Positions 10,008 through 19,766 of a stretch of 64,000 bases of DNA are shown in pieces. The stretch lies in NCBI GenBank assembly GCA_963169655.1, contig CAUJCM010000004.1, forward strand, positions 62,001-126,000, given 5' to 3'. This DNA comes from Patescibacteria group bacterium (GTDB lineage: Bacteria; Patescibacteriota; Gracilibacteria; UBA1369). Both the position numbers and the translations under genes were made by a program. The notes under the pieces were generated by a model. It worked only from the letters and a program-made list of their open reading frames with translations, had not been told where the DNA came from and did no database searches. Positions within the stretch are counted from its first letter, which is position 1; each line of letters begins with the position of its first letter.

Positions 10008-10053
10008 TTGCTAGTTTATAATTTGCGTTGATTTTAATTAGAAGTTTTAAGCT

Positions 10054-11109
10054 TTGACTATAAAGAAAAATAATATAGAAATTTTAAATGTGTCTGCTGA
10101 TCGTAATTTAGTGGATGCTAATTTAATTCAAAGTGATTCTGATAATTTTAATGATTTGAATTTACGCCCTCAAAAACTAGAAGATTATATTGGACAAAAT
10201 GAAGTTAAAAAGAATCTTTCATATCTAATTAAGTCAGCAAAGATTAGAAATGAAAATCTTGATCATATTTTACTTTATGGAGCCCCTGGACTAGGCAAAA
10301 CTACTTTAGCCAATATAATAGCTGTTGAGATGGGGGTAAACGTTAGAGTTACTTCTGGGCCTGCAATTGAAAAACAAGGTGATATTGCTTCAATTATCAC
10401 TAATTTAAAGGAAAATGATATTTTGTTTATCGATGAAATTCACAGATTGAAGCCTGCTATAGAAGAAATTTTGTATTCAGCAATGGAAGACTTTGCTATA
10501 GATTTGATTATTGGTAAGGGGCCTGGTGCTAAATCAATGCGTTTGAAATTACCAAGATTTACTTTGATTGGGGCAACAACTAAAATTAGCCAAATTTCAT
10601 CCCCTTTAAGAGATAGATTTGGGGCTATGTATAAGCTGATGTTTTATGATATTAAAGATATTAATAAGATAGTACAAAGGTCTGCATCTTTATTAAATAT
10701 TAAAATTACTTCTGAAGCTTCTTTATTGATAGCTCATTCATCACGATCAACTCCAAGAATTGCTAATAGATTGTTAAAAAGGGTTAGGGATTTTGCGATA
10801 GTTAATAAATTTGATGAAATTGACCAAAATCATACCAAGAAATGTCTCGAACTTTTAGGAATTGATGAAATTGGATTGGATGATAGTGATAGACATATTT
10901 TAAGCTCAATAATTGAAAAATTTAATGGAGGGCCTGTTGGTTTAAGTACTATTTCCGCTATAACAAATGAAGAGGAAGAAACTATTGAGGAAGTTTATGA
11001 ACCATATTTAATGCAATTGGGTCTTATGGAAAGAACTCCTAGAGGTAGAATTATTACTTCTAAAGCATATCAACACTTAGGAATTAACTTAATAAAAAAT
11101 GAAAAATAA
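10054..11109 (+). CDS. ruvB: Holliday junction branch migration helicase RuvB
   Basis: AAA+ motor that drives branch migration with RuvA; 351 residues. The N-terminal LRPQKLEDYIGQ is followed by Walker A APGLGKTTLA (about 75-84) and Walker B ILFIDEIHRL. Sensor 1 and arginine-finger region reads GATTKISQISSPLRDRFG and sensor 2 reads STPRIANRLLKRVRD. A C-terminal winged helix ends in PRGRIIT. The start is a TTG at 10054; no ATG lies close upstream in frame and the length fits the family. Its stop overlaps the following lipoprotein gene by 11 bases, so the two are probably co-translated. Confidence 0.96.
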   Translation: MTIKKNNIEILNVSADRNLVDANLIQSDSDNFNDLNLRPQKLEDYIGQNEVKKNLSYLIKSAKIRNENLDHILLYGAPGLGKTTLANIIAVEMGVNVRVTSGPAIEKQGDIASIITNLKENDILFIDEIHRLKPAIEEILYSAMEDFAIDLIIGKGPGAKSMRLKLPRFTLIGATTKISQISSPLRDRFGAMYKLMFYDIKDINKIVQRSASLLNIKITSEASLLIAHSSRSTPRIANRLLKRVRDFAIVNKFDEIDQNHTKKCLELLGIDEIGLDDSDRHILSSIIEKFNGGPVGLSTISAITNEEEETIEEVYEPYLMQLGLMERTPRGRIITSKAYQHLGINLIKNEK

Positions 11110-12427
11110 AAATGTTTATCTAATTTTACTATTGTCATTTTCATTATTCTTATTTTCTGGATGTCAAAATAAAGTGATAAATGAAAAAGCAATTAATCAA
11201 AATACTTTTGCTAATCAGGAAAAGCGTATTGGAATCATACAAAGTTTAGGTGGTGCTAAAACTTCTTCAGGAGCTACTCATTTATTGAGGTTGAATAATG
11301 GTACAACAATTTATTTGGAGAGTGATGCTTTGGATTTAAATAGTGACAAATATTTTGATAAGGAAGTTGAAGTAAGTGGAAAAATAACAAGAACTACTGA
11401 TGGTAAAGACGTTATGGAGGTTGTTAATATTGATATTTTAGATTCTGAGAATACAATTTCTCAAGATGTACCTGTGTGGATTTCATATTTTTCAGAAAAT
11501 TTTGGAATTAGTTTTAAATATAGAGATGATTATTTGTTAAGTGAAGATGATAAAACCATTACTTTAACTCAAAAATCTAATGATAATATTTTAATTTCTG
11601 AAAATGACACTTTAATTACTTCAAATAATATGCCAAATGATTTAGCTTCAATTTATTTCAGAATTTTATCTAAAAATAATGATTTTGATCTAGCTAAAGC
11701 AATGGGGATTTCTGATTTATCTTCTGAAAGTTTAATTGATGGGGGTTTTGTAAAAAGTAAAATTACTCAAAAAGGTTTGGAGTCGTATAAAGTGAGTATG
11801 GATGATGGCAATTCAATTTCTTATTATTTAAAAACAAATTTTGCTACTTATGAAATTACTTTTATAAGTAGTAATAATGCTGAGTCTTTGCAAAAAGAAC
11901 AAAATTTATTTTATGATATTTTATTTTCTTTAAATTTTAATTACGAGGTTGAGGATGGTTTGGTTATGAGTGAGAAGCATAATAATGAAAGTACCAATAT
12001 AGTTGATACTTCTATGAAAAATATAAATAATTTACAAGACAATCAAGTTATTGTGGAGAATAAGTTTGTGTCTGTAGATAATTATGACACTTTTTCTAGT
12101 GACTCGTTAAATTTTTCAATTAAATATCCGAAAGGTTTTTATTTTTCTGCTTCATATAATGATAAAGATGCTTCCAGAACTTATGAATTTTCTAATATGC
12201 CTTTAGATGATGGTGGTGTTGGCGATATTAGGTTATCAATATTGAATAAAAACAGTGCAAAAGGATTAATTGAAAATATAAATGGTAAAAATATTTATAT
12301 TGATAAGAGTGTTGGTGATGGTAATTATTATTACTATTTTGAAAATAATAATAAAACATACCGAATCTCTGTACCTGCAAATAAGTCATCAATTGGTGAA
12401 GCTATGATTTCTTCTATTGAAAATTAA
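11099..12427 (+). CDS. Hypothetical lipoprotein
   Basis: 442 residues. A signal peptide with lipobox LFLFSGC puts the modified Cys near residue 22. A small beta-rich domain (about 40-120) reads like an OB-type fold (NNGTTIYLESDALDL...VSGKITRT). Two repeats of a second kind follow (about 125-285 and 335-440). Each begins with a surface-exposed segment such as FGISFKYRDDYLLS or LNFSIKYPKGFYFS and resembles a PsbP/Mog1-like fold, but this is only a visual impression. I do not recognise a specific family. It overlaps the ruvB stop by 11 bases. Confidence 0.75.
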   Translation: MKNKNVYLILLLSFSLFLFSGCQNKVINEKAINQNTFANQEKRIGIIQSLGGAKTSSGATHLLRLNNGTTIYLESDALDLNSDKYFDKEVEVSGKITRTTDGKDVMEVVNIDILDSENTISQDVPVWISYFSENFGISFKYRDDYLLSEDDKTITLTQKSNDNILISENDTLITSNNMPNDLASIYFRILSKNNDFDLAKAMGISDLSSESLIDGGFVKSKITQKGLESYKVSMDDGNSISYYLKTNFATYEITFISSNNAESLQKEQNLFYDILFSLNFNYEVEDGLVMSEKHNNESTNIVDTSMKNINNLQDNQVIVENKFVSVDNYDTFSSDSLNFSIKYPKGFYFSASYNDKDASRTYEFSNMPLDDGGVGDIRLSILNKNSAKGLIENINGKNIYIDKSVGDGNYYYYFENNNKTYRISVPANKSSIGEAMISSIEN

Positions 12428-12455
12428 TTGACTTTTATAATTAGCAGTCTATAAT
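12428..12455 (+). promoter_or_regulatory. Sigma-70-type promoter of clpC
   Basis: TTGACT (12428-12433) and a perfect TATAAT (12450-12455) are separated by 16 bases. The -10 box lies in the CIRCE spacer and the likely start point falls in the right CIRCE arm, so a bound repressor would block initiation. The leader is about 120 bases. Confidence 0.75.
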
Positions 12456-12467
12456 TTAGAGTGCTAA
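12441..12467 (+). promoter_or_regulatory. CIRCE operator (HrcA binding site)
   Basis: TTAGCAGTC, 9 bases, GAGTGCTAA. The CIRCE consensus is TTAGCACTC-N9-GAGTGCTAA, so this copy differs by one base in the left arm. It overlaps the clpC promoter. HrcA, the heat-shock repressor, is not in this window. Confidence 0.9.
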
Positions 12468-12581
12468 TATTTTTAGCATAAGTATCATTTAAGTAAAGTC
12501 AATTTCATTGTTTTTTAATGTAGCAAAGACACTTTTATGATAAAATAAAGTGAAAATTAAATTTAAATAATAAAAAAAATA

Positions 12582-15194
12582 ATGTCAGAAACCAATTTTG
12601 ATAAATTTACTAAGGAAGCTAAACAAGCTTTAATTGTTGCTCAAGACAAAGCTAAAGAGGCTAAAAGAAATTATGTTGGAACTGAGCATATGTTAATTGG
12701 AATTTTAAGTCAAAAACAATCACTTGGGGCAAGCGTTTTAAGTATGTTTGGAGTAAGTTTGGAAAATGTTGATATGGTTATTAAGAGTGTAGGAAGAGCT
12801 GGTACAAATCCAAATCCTCCTCAACAAGGATGGGGTGGATTATCTGGAAAAGCTAAAAAAATTATTGAAGAGGCTGTGAGATCTGCTCATATGTTTAATC
12901 ATAGTTATGTTGGAACTGAACATTTATTATTTGCATTAGTTTCTCTTGAAGATACTGCTGCTATTGTTATTTTGGAAAATATGAAAGTAAATCCTTTGGA
13001 TGTTAAAAATCAATTAATCAAGAATTTTGAAAAATCTGATCCTAAACAAAATTTTAACCAAAATACTAATCAAGGTCTAAATCCTTTTGAGTTTTTCCTA
13101 AACGGTATTCAAGGGATGATGATGGGTGGAAATGCTGCTGATATGGATAAAAAAGCAAGTTATAAAAAATCAAATCAACAAAATCCTGGGCAGAATACTA
13201 AAACCCCTGCATTAGATTATTTTACTACTGATTTGACTTTAGAATGTAGGAGTTGCAAGCTTGGTCCAGTTATTGGAAGAAAAAAAGAAATAGAAAGGGC
13301 AATTGCAATTTTGTGCAGGAAAACTAAAAATAATCCAGTTTTTATTGGTGAGCCTGGTGTTGGTAAAACTGCTATAGCCGAGGGTATTGCTTATGCTATC
13401 ACTAAAGAAGAAGTCCCTGATATTTTGTTAGATAAGAGAATTTTATCACTTCAAATGGCTTCGGTTGTTGCTGGAACGAAATATAGGGGAGAATTTGAAG
13501 AAAGAATTAAACAAATTATTGATGAAGCTGCTTCTGTTGGTAATGTAATTTTATTTATTGATGAGCTACATACGGTGATTGGCGCAGGTAGCGCTGAAGG
13601 TAGTTTGGACGCATCGAATATTTTAAAACCTGCTTTATCTCGTGGAAAGGTTCAAGTAATTGGAGCTACTACATTAACTGAATATAGAAAACAGGTTGAA
13701 GCTGATGCTGCTTTTGAAAGAAGATTTCAGCCAATTAAAGTTAATGAACCTAGTGCTAGTGAAACTTTACAGATTTTAGAAGGTATTAAAGAAAGTTTTG
13801 AAGAACATCATAATCTTTTAATTTCAGATGAGGCCTTACAGGCATCTGTTACACTTTCTAAACGTTATATTAATGACAGATTTTTACCTGACAAAGCTAT
13901 TGATTTACTTGATGAAGCATCTTCTCAAAAAAGAATGAAAGTTAAAGGTAATAATTCTCGTTTAAGACAATTACAAAAGGAGCTTACTAAGGTAATTAAA
14001 GAAAAAGAAATTAGTGTTTCTAAACAAAATTATAAATATGCCGCAGAGTTGCAAGATAAAGAAATGAAGATCTTGAAGGAAATTGAAGAAAGTAAATATG
14101 TAAAAACTCCGAGATCGCAAAGACAAATTGTAGATACTGATGACATTGCAAGAGTGGTTGGACAAATGACTGGTATTGATGTTTCTCGCTTAGTAAAAGA
14201 TGATAAAGTAAGATTGTTAAATTTAGAAGATAAATTGAAATCTAGAATTATTGGGCAAGACGAAGCGGTTAAAGCTGTTTCGTTAGCTATTAGAAGGTCT
14301 AGAGCTGGTATTGCAGATGAAAGAAGACCTATTGGTTCATTTATATTTATGGGACCAACTGGAATAGGTAAAACTGAATTAGTTAAAGCATTAGCTCAAG
14401 AAGTTTTTAATGATAAGGATGCTTTAATTAAAATTGATATGAGTGAGTTTATGGAAAGACATAATACTTCTAGATTAGTTGGAGCACCTGCTGGTTATGT
14501 TGGTTATGATGAAGGAGGGCAACTTACAGAGGCTGTAAGAAGAAAACCTTATGCAGTTGTTCTATTTGATGAAATTGAAAAAGCTCATCCTGACGTATTT
14601 AATCTCTTACTTCAAATTTTAGAAGATGGTGGTTTAACTGATTCCAAAGGCAAATATATTGATTTTAAAAATACTATTATTATTTTAACTACTAATATTG
14701 GTTCTAAAAGACTAACAGAAAGAGCAGCCCCAATTGGTTTTAATTTAAATATTGAAGAACTTTCTAAAGCTGAAATGGAATATGAAAGACAAAAAGAAGA
14801 TGTTTTGGATGAATTGAAGAAACAATTTAGACCAGAATTTTTAAATAGAATTGATAAGACTATTGTATTTAGAGCATTAACACATGATGATATTAAAGAA
14901 ATTGTTTTGCTTCATTTAGCTCAACTTCAGAAAAGAATTAAAACTAAAAATATGGGATTAAAATGGACTAATGCAGCAATTGAAAAATTAGCAGAAGTAA
15001 GCTTTGATCCTGAATATGGTGCTAGACCTGTAAGAAGAAAAATTCAAGAGTTAGTTGAAGATCAAATTACTGAAGGATTTTTGAATGATAAATTTGCAGA
15101 GAATGACACTTTACTAATTGATAGAGATAAGAAAGGAAATATAGTTTTATCAAAATTTTTAAATAAAATTAAAAAGGAAGCTTCAAAAAATTAA
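12582..15194 (+). CDS. clpC: ATP-dependent Clp protease ATP-binding subunit ClpC
   Basis: Hsp100 unfoldase, 870 residues. Two N-terminal Clp_N repeats (about 1-150) contain the paired YVGTEHML and YVGTEHLL. An unusual Gln/Asn-rich linker (about 155-205) follows. D1 has Walker A GEPGVGKTA (about 256). A UVR-type helical insertion (about 465-500) marks ClpC rather than ClpB. D2 has Walker A GPTGIGKTE (about 590). An IGF tripeptide near residue 718 corresponds to the ClpP-docking loop, so it should feed a ClpP peptidase encoded elsewhere. The CIRCE element and promoter upstream indicate heat-shock control. Its stop overlaps the convergent rsmE stop by 4 bases. Confidence 0.95.
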   Translation: MSETNFDKFTKEAKQALIVAQDKAKEAKRNYVGTEHMLIGILSQKQSLGASVLSMFGVSLENVDMVIKSVGRAGTNPNPPQQGWGGLSGKAKKIIEEAVRSAHMFNHSYVGTEHLLFALVSLEDTAAIVILENMKVNPLDVKNQLIKNFEKSDPKQNFNQNTNQGLNPFEFFLNGIQGMMMGGNAADMDKKASYKKSNQQNPGQNTKTPALDYFTTDLTLECRSCKLGPVIGRKKEIERAIAILCRKTKNNPVFIGEPGVGKTAIAEGIAYAITKEEVPDILLDKRILSLQMASVVAGTKYRGEFEERIKQIIDEAASVGNVILFIDELHTVIGAGSAEGSLDASNILKPALSRGKVQVIGATTLTEYRKQVEADAAFERRFQPIKVNEPSASETLQILEGIKESFEEHHNLLISDEALQASVTLSKRYINDRFLPDKAIDLLDEASSQKRMKVKGNNSRLRQLQKELTKVIKEKEISVSKQNYKYAAELQDKEMKILKEIEESKYVKTPRSQRQIVDTDDIARVVGQMTGIDVSRLVKDDKVRLLNLEDKLKSRIIGQDEAVKAVSLAIRRSRAGIADERRPIGSFIFMGPTGIGKTELVKALAQEVFNDKDALIKIDMSEFMERHNTSRLVGAPAGYVGYDEGGQLTEAVRRKPYAVVLFDEIEKAHPDVFNLLLQILEDGGLTDSKGKYIDFKNTIIILTTNIGSKRLTERAAPIGFNLNIEELSKAEMEYERQKEDVLDELKKQFRPEFLNRIDKTIVFRALTHDDIKEIVLLHLAQLQKRIKTKNMGLKWTNAAIEKLAEVSFDPEYGARPVRRKIQELVEDQITEGFLNDKFAENDTLLIDRDKKGNIVLSKFLNKIKKEASKN

Positions 15195-15952
15195 TTTTGT
15201 GACTTTAGGTTAACTATTCCCATTAAGAGTATTGCTGCAGTTTCTAACCTTAAAATAGATTTACCAAGACTAATTGTTTGTATTTGATTTTTGGTTAGCA
15301 TTTTTATTTCATTTTCTGAAAATCCTCCTTCGGGCCCTATCAAAATTGAAATATCATTATTTATGCAAATGTCTAAAGGGCTCAAAGTATTGCTTCTCTC
15401 TAAAGCTAATAAAATTGGTAAATTTTCTTGTTCAAGATATTCTTTTAATGATGTGTAATAGGCTATCTTTGGTATTTCAATTTGTTCAGATTGCTCTGCA
15501 GCTTCAATTAATATTTTATTTAATCTGTCTAAACGCAATTGATGTGGATAATAACTAAATTCTGACTTAATTAATGCTATTTGTTTAATATTAAGTTCTA
15601 CTGCTTTTTCTAGGATGAATTCAAGTTTATTACTTTTATTGGGTAAACATAATGCTAATGTATTTCTATATTTTAAATTATCTAACAATTTCTCTTTTTC
15701 TATTAGTTGCAAGATTATTCTTTTTTTCTCTATATCTATAATTTCAAATATAAATTTCGTATTTTCTCCTTTATATTGAGTTTCTTCGTTAAACAATATA
15801 ATTGTTTGATTTGTTTTTACTCTAAAGACCTTTAATAATTGATGTAATATTTCACTTTCTTTGTGGTCTATTATAATTTTACTTCCTATTTTGAGACCTG
15901 GATCTATCTTGGTATTTCTTAAATAAAATCTGTAATTGTTGTTTTTCTTCAT
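15191..15952 (-). CDS. rsmE: 16S rRNA (uracil(1498)-N(3))-methyltransferase RsmE
   Basis: SPOUT-class methyltransferase, 253 residues. The C-terminal knot has the diagnostic LIGPEGGFSENEI and LGKSILRLETAAI that form the SAM pocket. The N-terminal PUA-like domain precedes a KSNKLEFILEKAVELNI helix region shared by the family. It modifies U1498 in the decoding region of 16S rRNA. It is convergent with clpC (4-base stop overlap) with no terminator between them. Confidence 0.94.
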   Translation of the reverse strand: MKKNNNYRFYLRNTKIDPGLKIGSKIIIDHKESEILHQLLKVFRVKTNQTIILFNEETQYKGENTKFIFEIIDIEKKRIILQLIEKEKLLDNLKYRNTLALCLPNKSNKLEFILEKAVELNIKQIALIKSEFSYYPHQLRLDRLNKILIEAAEQSEQIEIPKIAYYTSLKEYLEQENLPILLALERSNTLSPLDICINNDISILIGPEGGFSENEIKMLTKNQIQTISLGKSILRLETAAILLMGIVNLKSQN

Positions 15953-16069
15953 AATATATTTTTACTTGACGACTTATTTTGTTTCTTTTAAAATCTCGCA
16001 GTCTAATTGTATATGAGGGATGAGTAGATATACATTAGATTTTATTACTAACTACTTACCTATTTTAAT

Positions 16070-17263
16070 ATGAATACATTAAATGTAAAAGAAGATGAAT
16101 TTCTTAAAGGAATTCCAGATTTTAGTTTACCAAGTCCTGGTGATTTAATCGAAGGGAAAGTTATTGCTATTTATAAAAACAAAATTTTGGTTGATATAGA
16201 TGGTATAGCTGTTGGTTTAATAAGTGGTCGTGAAGCTAAAGATAGTCAAGAAACTTTAAAATCTTTGAATGTCGGAGATTTGATTTCAGCTTATGTAATT
16301 GATGGAGAAAATGAAGATGGATATATTGTAATGTCGCTTCGAAAAGCTTCTCAAGAAAAAACATGGAAGAAGTTTAATGATGCTTTTGAAAAAGGGCTTG
16401 TTATTGAAGTTGCAGCAAGTGAAGCAAACAAAGGTGGTCTATTATTAGATATTGATGGTATAAAAGGATTTATTCCAGTTTCGCAATTAGCTCCTATGCA
16501 TTACCCTCGTGTAAATGGTGCTGATTCCAGTATGATTTTACAAAGACTTCAAGAATTAGTAGGAATTAGATTTAAGGTTAAAATTATTAACATTGATAAA
16601 GAAAATGGAAAATTAATTCTTTCTGAAAAAGCTGCTATGGAAGAACAGAGAGTTGCTGCATTGGAAGGTGTGAAAGCTGGAGATATTGTCACAGGTAGAA
16701 TTAGTGGTGTTGTTAAATTTGGTATTTTCGTTACTTTCAATGGTTTGGAAGGTTTAGTTCATATTTCTGAAATTGCATGGGGTCATGTAAAAAATCCTCA
16801 AGATTACGGTAAATTAGGTGAAGAAGTCAAAGTAATGATTATTGGTTTAGAAGGGGATAAAATTTCTCTTTCAATGAAGAGACTTACTGAAGATCCATGG
16901 CTTGAGGCTGCAAAAAAATATCAATTAGATACTACTGTTGAAGGTGAAATTAATAGAATTACTCCTTTTGGTGCATTTATTAAGTTAGGTGATGATATTA
17001 ATGGTTTAATTCATATTAGTGAGATCGGTGGTGAAGATGTTGAAGATCCTAATATTTTATTAAAGGTAGGTGATAAAATTACTGCTAAAGTTATTAGCAT
17101 TGAACCAGATGAACATAGAGTTGGATTATCTATTAAAGCTTTAACTGAGGAAAAAGACAAATCAGTTAAGAAAAAGAAATCTGAGAAAGAAGAAGTAGCT
17201 GAAGATGAAGTTGTTAAATCAGAGAAAAAAGTTACAAAGAAAAAAGCGACTAAGGAGGAATAA
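16070..17263 (+). CDS. rpsA: 30S ribosomal protein S1 (four S1 domains)
   Basis: 397 residues with four consecutive S1/OB RNA-binding repeats (about 18-90, 105-180, 200-270 and 285-360). Their signatures include GDLIEGKVIAIYKNKILVDI, GFIPVSQL, GLVHISEIAWG and GLIHISEIGG. A lysine/glutamate tail (about 365-397) closes the protein. Four-domain S1 proteins are usual outside proteobacteria, where six is the norm. S1 helps ribosomes bind mRNAs without a Shine-Dalgarno, which fits the scarcity of such sites here. It is monocistronic with a clear terminator. Confidence 0.93.
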   Translation: MNTLNVKEDEFLKGIPDFSLPSPGDLIEGKVIAIYKNKILVDIDGIAVGLISGREAKDSQETLKSLNVGDLISAYVIDGENEDGYIVMSLRKASQEKTWKKFNDAFEKGLVIEVAASEANKGGLLLDIDGIKGFIPVSQLAPMHYPRVNGADSSMILQRLQELVGIRFKVKIINIDKENGKLILSEKAAMEEQRVAALEGVKAGDIVTGRISGVVKFGIFVTFNGLEGLVHISEIAWGHVKNPQDYGKLGEEVKVMIIGLEGDKISLSMKRLTEDPWLEAAKKYQLDTTVEGEINRITPFGAFIKLGDDINGLIHISEIGGEDVEDPNILLKVGDKITAKVISIEPDEHRVGLSIKALTEEKDKSVKKKKSEKEEVAEDEVVKSEKKVTKKKATKEE

Positions 17264-17281
17264 AATTTTTTATATTTATTT

Positions 17282-17307
17282 AAAGGCTCTTCGGAGCCTT
17301 TTTTATT
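17282..17307 (+). terminator. Rho-independent terminator of rpsA
   Basis: AAGGCTC-TTCG-GAGCCTT followed by TTTTATTAT. The UUCG tetraloop is classical. It lies 19 bases after the stop. Confidence 0.93.
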
Positions 17308-17351
17308 ATATTTCTATTTTGTAAATCAATAGAGAGTTTGATTTTAATTTT

Positions 17352-19256
17352 CTAGGTGGTTCTTTGATTTGGATCTTTTTCTACTTGAACTCCTATATGT
17401 CTGCCTGGTTTTTCTTTATAGCTTTCGGTTCCCCATTGTCCCTCATGATTTGTATGCCATGCTACACGAAGTATTTTACCTCCTGGTAGCCGTCTTATTT
17501 CTCCAATTCGAGAACTTGGATTTGCTGATCTTTTCACTTCCTTTAAATACTGATCTGCAGCTAGTCGGTCTGTTGAAGTGACCTTAAATTCTTCTGTTGA
17601 TTTACTTGGCGTATTTGTTTTTTCTGGCTTATCTGTAGCTGTATCGGTTTTTGTACTTAATTGCGTGCTAGATGAGCTTGATTTTGGTTCTTCATTTGAG
17701 GCTGGCTTTTCTTGTGGTATACCGATTTTACTTTGAATTATTTCAGACATTTTGTCATATCCAGTTGGTTTTAAATGTAAATGATCTGGCCCCTCGAAGC
17801 TTGGATCTAGTTCACTTAAGTCATTGTCATTTGCTAATCCACCTTCAGATTTTCTCTTATGTAACATAATTAATTTTTGTGGGCCATTTTCGCTTCCCTC
17901 TCTTGAGATTAATAGATCATTTAATTTTGTTCTTTCTTTTTCTTTAGTTTCGAAATTGTTTTTAAAAGCGGGGTAGCCTTTAAATGGAGTAACCGTGCAT
18001 GTATATACTAAAATATTATATTTTTTGGCTATACCCCATATTTGTTGTAAATTGCTATAAATTTCCTCTGCGCTTTTACCGGCAGCAATATCGTTAATCC
18101 CTCCATTGATGACCATTGTCTGATTTCTATAACTTTCTAATTGCTTACTTTGATCTAAACTTTTCATATCATTTAACATCTCTGATGTAAATTTACCTAC
18201 TTTTGCTTTTTTTAATTTATCATTAGCTCTTAATTTATTTTCTACACCTGTCATTAGTGAATCTCCTATAATTAGAAGTTTATCTAATTGAGTTGATGAT
18301 GTTTCTGTTTGTTCCGTGCTTTCAGGGGTATTTCCTGTATTTTCAGGTATATTTTCTGTACTACTACTTTCACTTTCAGTTGATATTTGCTCTGACCCTT
18401 CACTACTTCCCCCACCACCAAAGCTACCACCACCTCCTCCTCCAACTGTGACTTGTTCATTTTCTTGATTGTCTTCAGTACTTTGATCTAGATATTCAGA
18501 TAATTGTTGGGCAAAAGTTTCTGGTTGATTACTCCAAATTTGTGGTTCTTTGGGAAATTTTAGGTTTCTATTTTGATTTGTTTGATAAAAGTTTGTTAAT
18601 TGTGATGATAATTTTTGTACTTCTGATGGATCTGACATAAAGAGAAATTGATTGGTATCAGGTAGTACTAAATGTGATAATTGTGGATTTGATTTGAATC
18701 TTTCTTGCAATGACTCAACTTCACTTGACAATCTTTGTATAGTTTCAAATTTTTGCCCATTAATCTGTACTTCGTTGTCTGGAGTTTTTAGTGTTATTAC
18801 TATTGTATTTCCGATTTTATCTTTGTTTTTTTGAATAGTTTCTAATAATTTGCTTTGGTCGTATTTATCTGGATTATTAACATAGTTAAATATATAATTA
18901 ACTTTTTTATTTGGATCTATATCTGGAGGTATTAAAATTTTTCCAGGTACATTTGTATCTCCAAATTCAAAAGGTTGTTCTACCATTCCATTGTTTCCTA
19001 TTTTTAATTTTTCTGAATTTAATTTTATTCCTGATATTCTTTGTCTTATTTGAAAAGATTCTTGTACATCTTTTTTCCCTTCACTAACCGCTCTTTTTTT
19101 TGATTCTTGTCTTTCTATCCTTAAGGATGTCTCAGGATTTGGTTTATTTTCTTTTTTCTTTTGAGGTTCAATGATAAAATCAGGCTTTTCAGGTTTTGTT
19201 TCGTAAATAAGCCTTCTTTGTTTTATATTAAGTTTAAGATTATTTTTATTGTGCAT
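17352..19256 (-). CDS. SGNH/GDSL-hydrolase-domain protein with disordered flanks
   Basis: About 634 residues from the ATG at 19256, which overlaps the upstream gene's stop by 11 bases; an in-frame ATG at 19286 would add 10 residues. An N-terminal region (1-270) with no clear family precedes a Gly/Ser/Glu low-complexity linker (about 270-325). The SGNH domain (about 325-510) has block I IGDSLMTG, block III GGINDI and block V DHLHLKPTGY, so the Ser-Asp-His triad is present. A second Ser/Thr/Lys linker and a basic C-terminal domain (about 560-634) follow. Such domains often deacetylate cell-wall sugars, but no signal peptide is visible, which is odd. Its N-terminus shares a short motif with the upstream 137-residue protein. 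Confidence 0.8.
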   Translation of the reverse strand: MHNKNNLKLNIKQRRLIYETKPEKPDFIIEPQKKKENKPNPETSLRIERQESKKRAVSEGKKDVQESFQIRQRISGIKLNSEKLKIGNNGMVEQPFEFGDTNVPGKILIPPDIDPNKKVNYIFNYVNNPDKYDQSKLLETIQKNKDKIGNTIVITLKTPDNEVQINGQKFETIQRLSSEVESLQERFKSNPQLSHLVLPDTNQFLFMSDPSEVQKLSSQLTNFYQTNQNRNLKFPKEPQIWSNQPETFAQQLSEYLDQSTEDNQENEQVTVGGGGGGSFGGGGSSEGSEQISTESESSSTENIPENTGNTPESTEQTETSSTQLDKLLIIGDSLMTGVENKLRANDKLKKAKVGKFTSEMLNDMKSLDQSKQLESYRNQTMVINGGINDIAAGKSAEEIYSNLQQIWGIAKKYNILVYTCTVTPFKGYPAFKNNFETKEKERTKLNDLLISREGSENGPQKLIMLHKRKSEGGLANDNDLSELDPSFEGPDHLHLKPTGYDKMSEIIQSKIGIPQEKPASNEEPKSSSSSTQLSTKTDTATDKPEKTNTPSKSTEEFKVTSTDRLAADQYLKEVKRSANPSSRIGEIRRLPGGKILRVAWHTNHEGQWGTESYKEKPGRHIGVQVEKDPNQRTT

Positions 19257-19659
19257 CTTTTGCTTTTTTACCAATTGCCCATTCAATAAAATTTATTGGT
19301 TCTTCGTTATGGTATTCTTGATAACTTCCATTTGATTCCATTTTGATAACTATATTTTCTCCCATAATTTGAAATTCAATTTGAGTATTAGCTTCTTTCG
19401 TTCCTGCTATTTTTTTTCTAGCTTCTTCTACTTTTTTTTGGAAAATATCTAATTCGGCTTTTATTGGATTTATTTTTTGATCTATATCCCTCATCATTTC
19501 TAATCGTTGAGTATAACTTTCTTTTACTACTTCCCTTACATTATTTAAATTTTGCTGTTCTTTTTTATTAAAATCATCTACTGTACTTTGATCGGGAGAT
19601 TTATTTTGAAAGATAAGCCTATTTTCGCTAAATTTTTGATTTTTGTTAATGAATTTCAT
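19246..19659 (-). CDS. Hypothetical protein paired with the SGNH gene
   Basis: 137 residues, charged and largely helical, with a probable coiled coil (about 40-90). I recognise no family. The N-terminal NRLIFQNKSP resembles RRLIYETKPE at the start of the next gene, which overlaps it by 11 bases. Co-transcription and a shared targeting or interaction signal are plausible. The promoter must lie in the 19660-19720 gap, divergent from infB. Confidence 0.75.
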   Translation of the reverse strand: MKFINKNQKFSENRLIFQNKSPDQSTVDDFNKKEQQNLNNVREVVKESYTQRLEMMRDIDQKINPIKAELDIFQKKVEEARKKIAGTKEANTQIEFQIMGENIVIKMESNGSYQEYHNEEPINFIEWAIGKKAKDAQ

Positions 19660-19720
19660 TTTTATTGATAAAATTTATTGAATCTTTATATTTTAGCATA
19701 AATTTTGACTTTTTTCCAAG

Positions 19721-19750
19721 TTGACACTAAACTTGAGTGGATTTTTTATA
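19721..19750 (+). promoter_or_regulatory. Probable promoter of infB
   Basis: A perfect TTGACA (19721-19726) with a -10-like TTTATA (19745-19750) at 18-base spacing. Transcription from about 19757 would exclude the upstream GTG at 19737 and favours the GTG at 19767 as start. Confidence 0.55.
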
Positions 19751-19766
19751 CATTAGCCGGATTATT

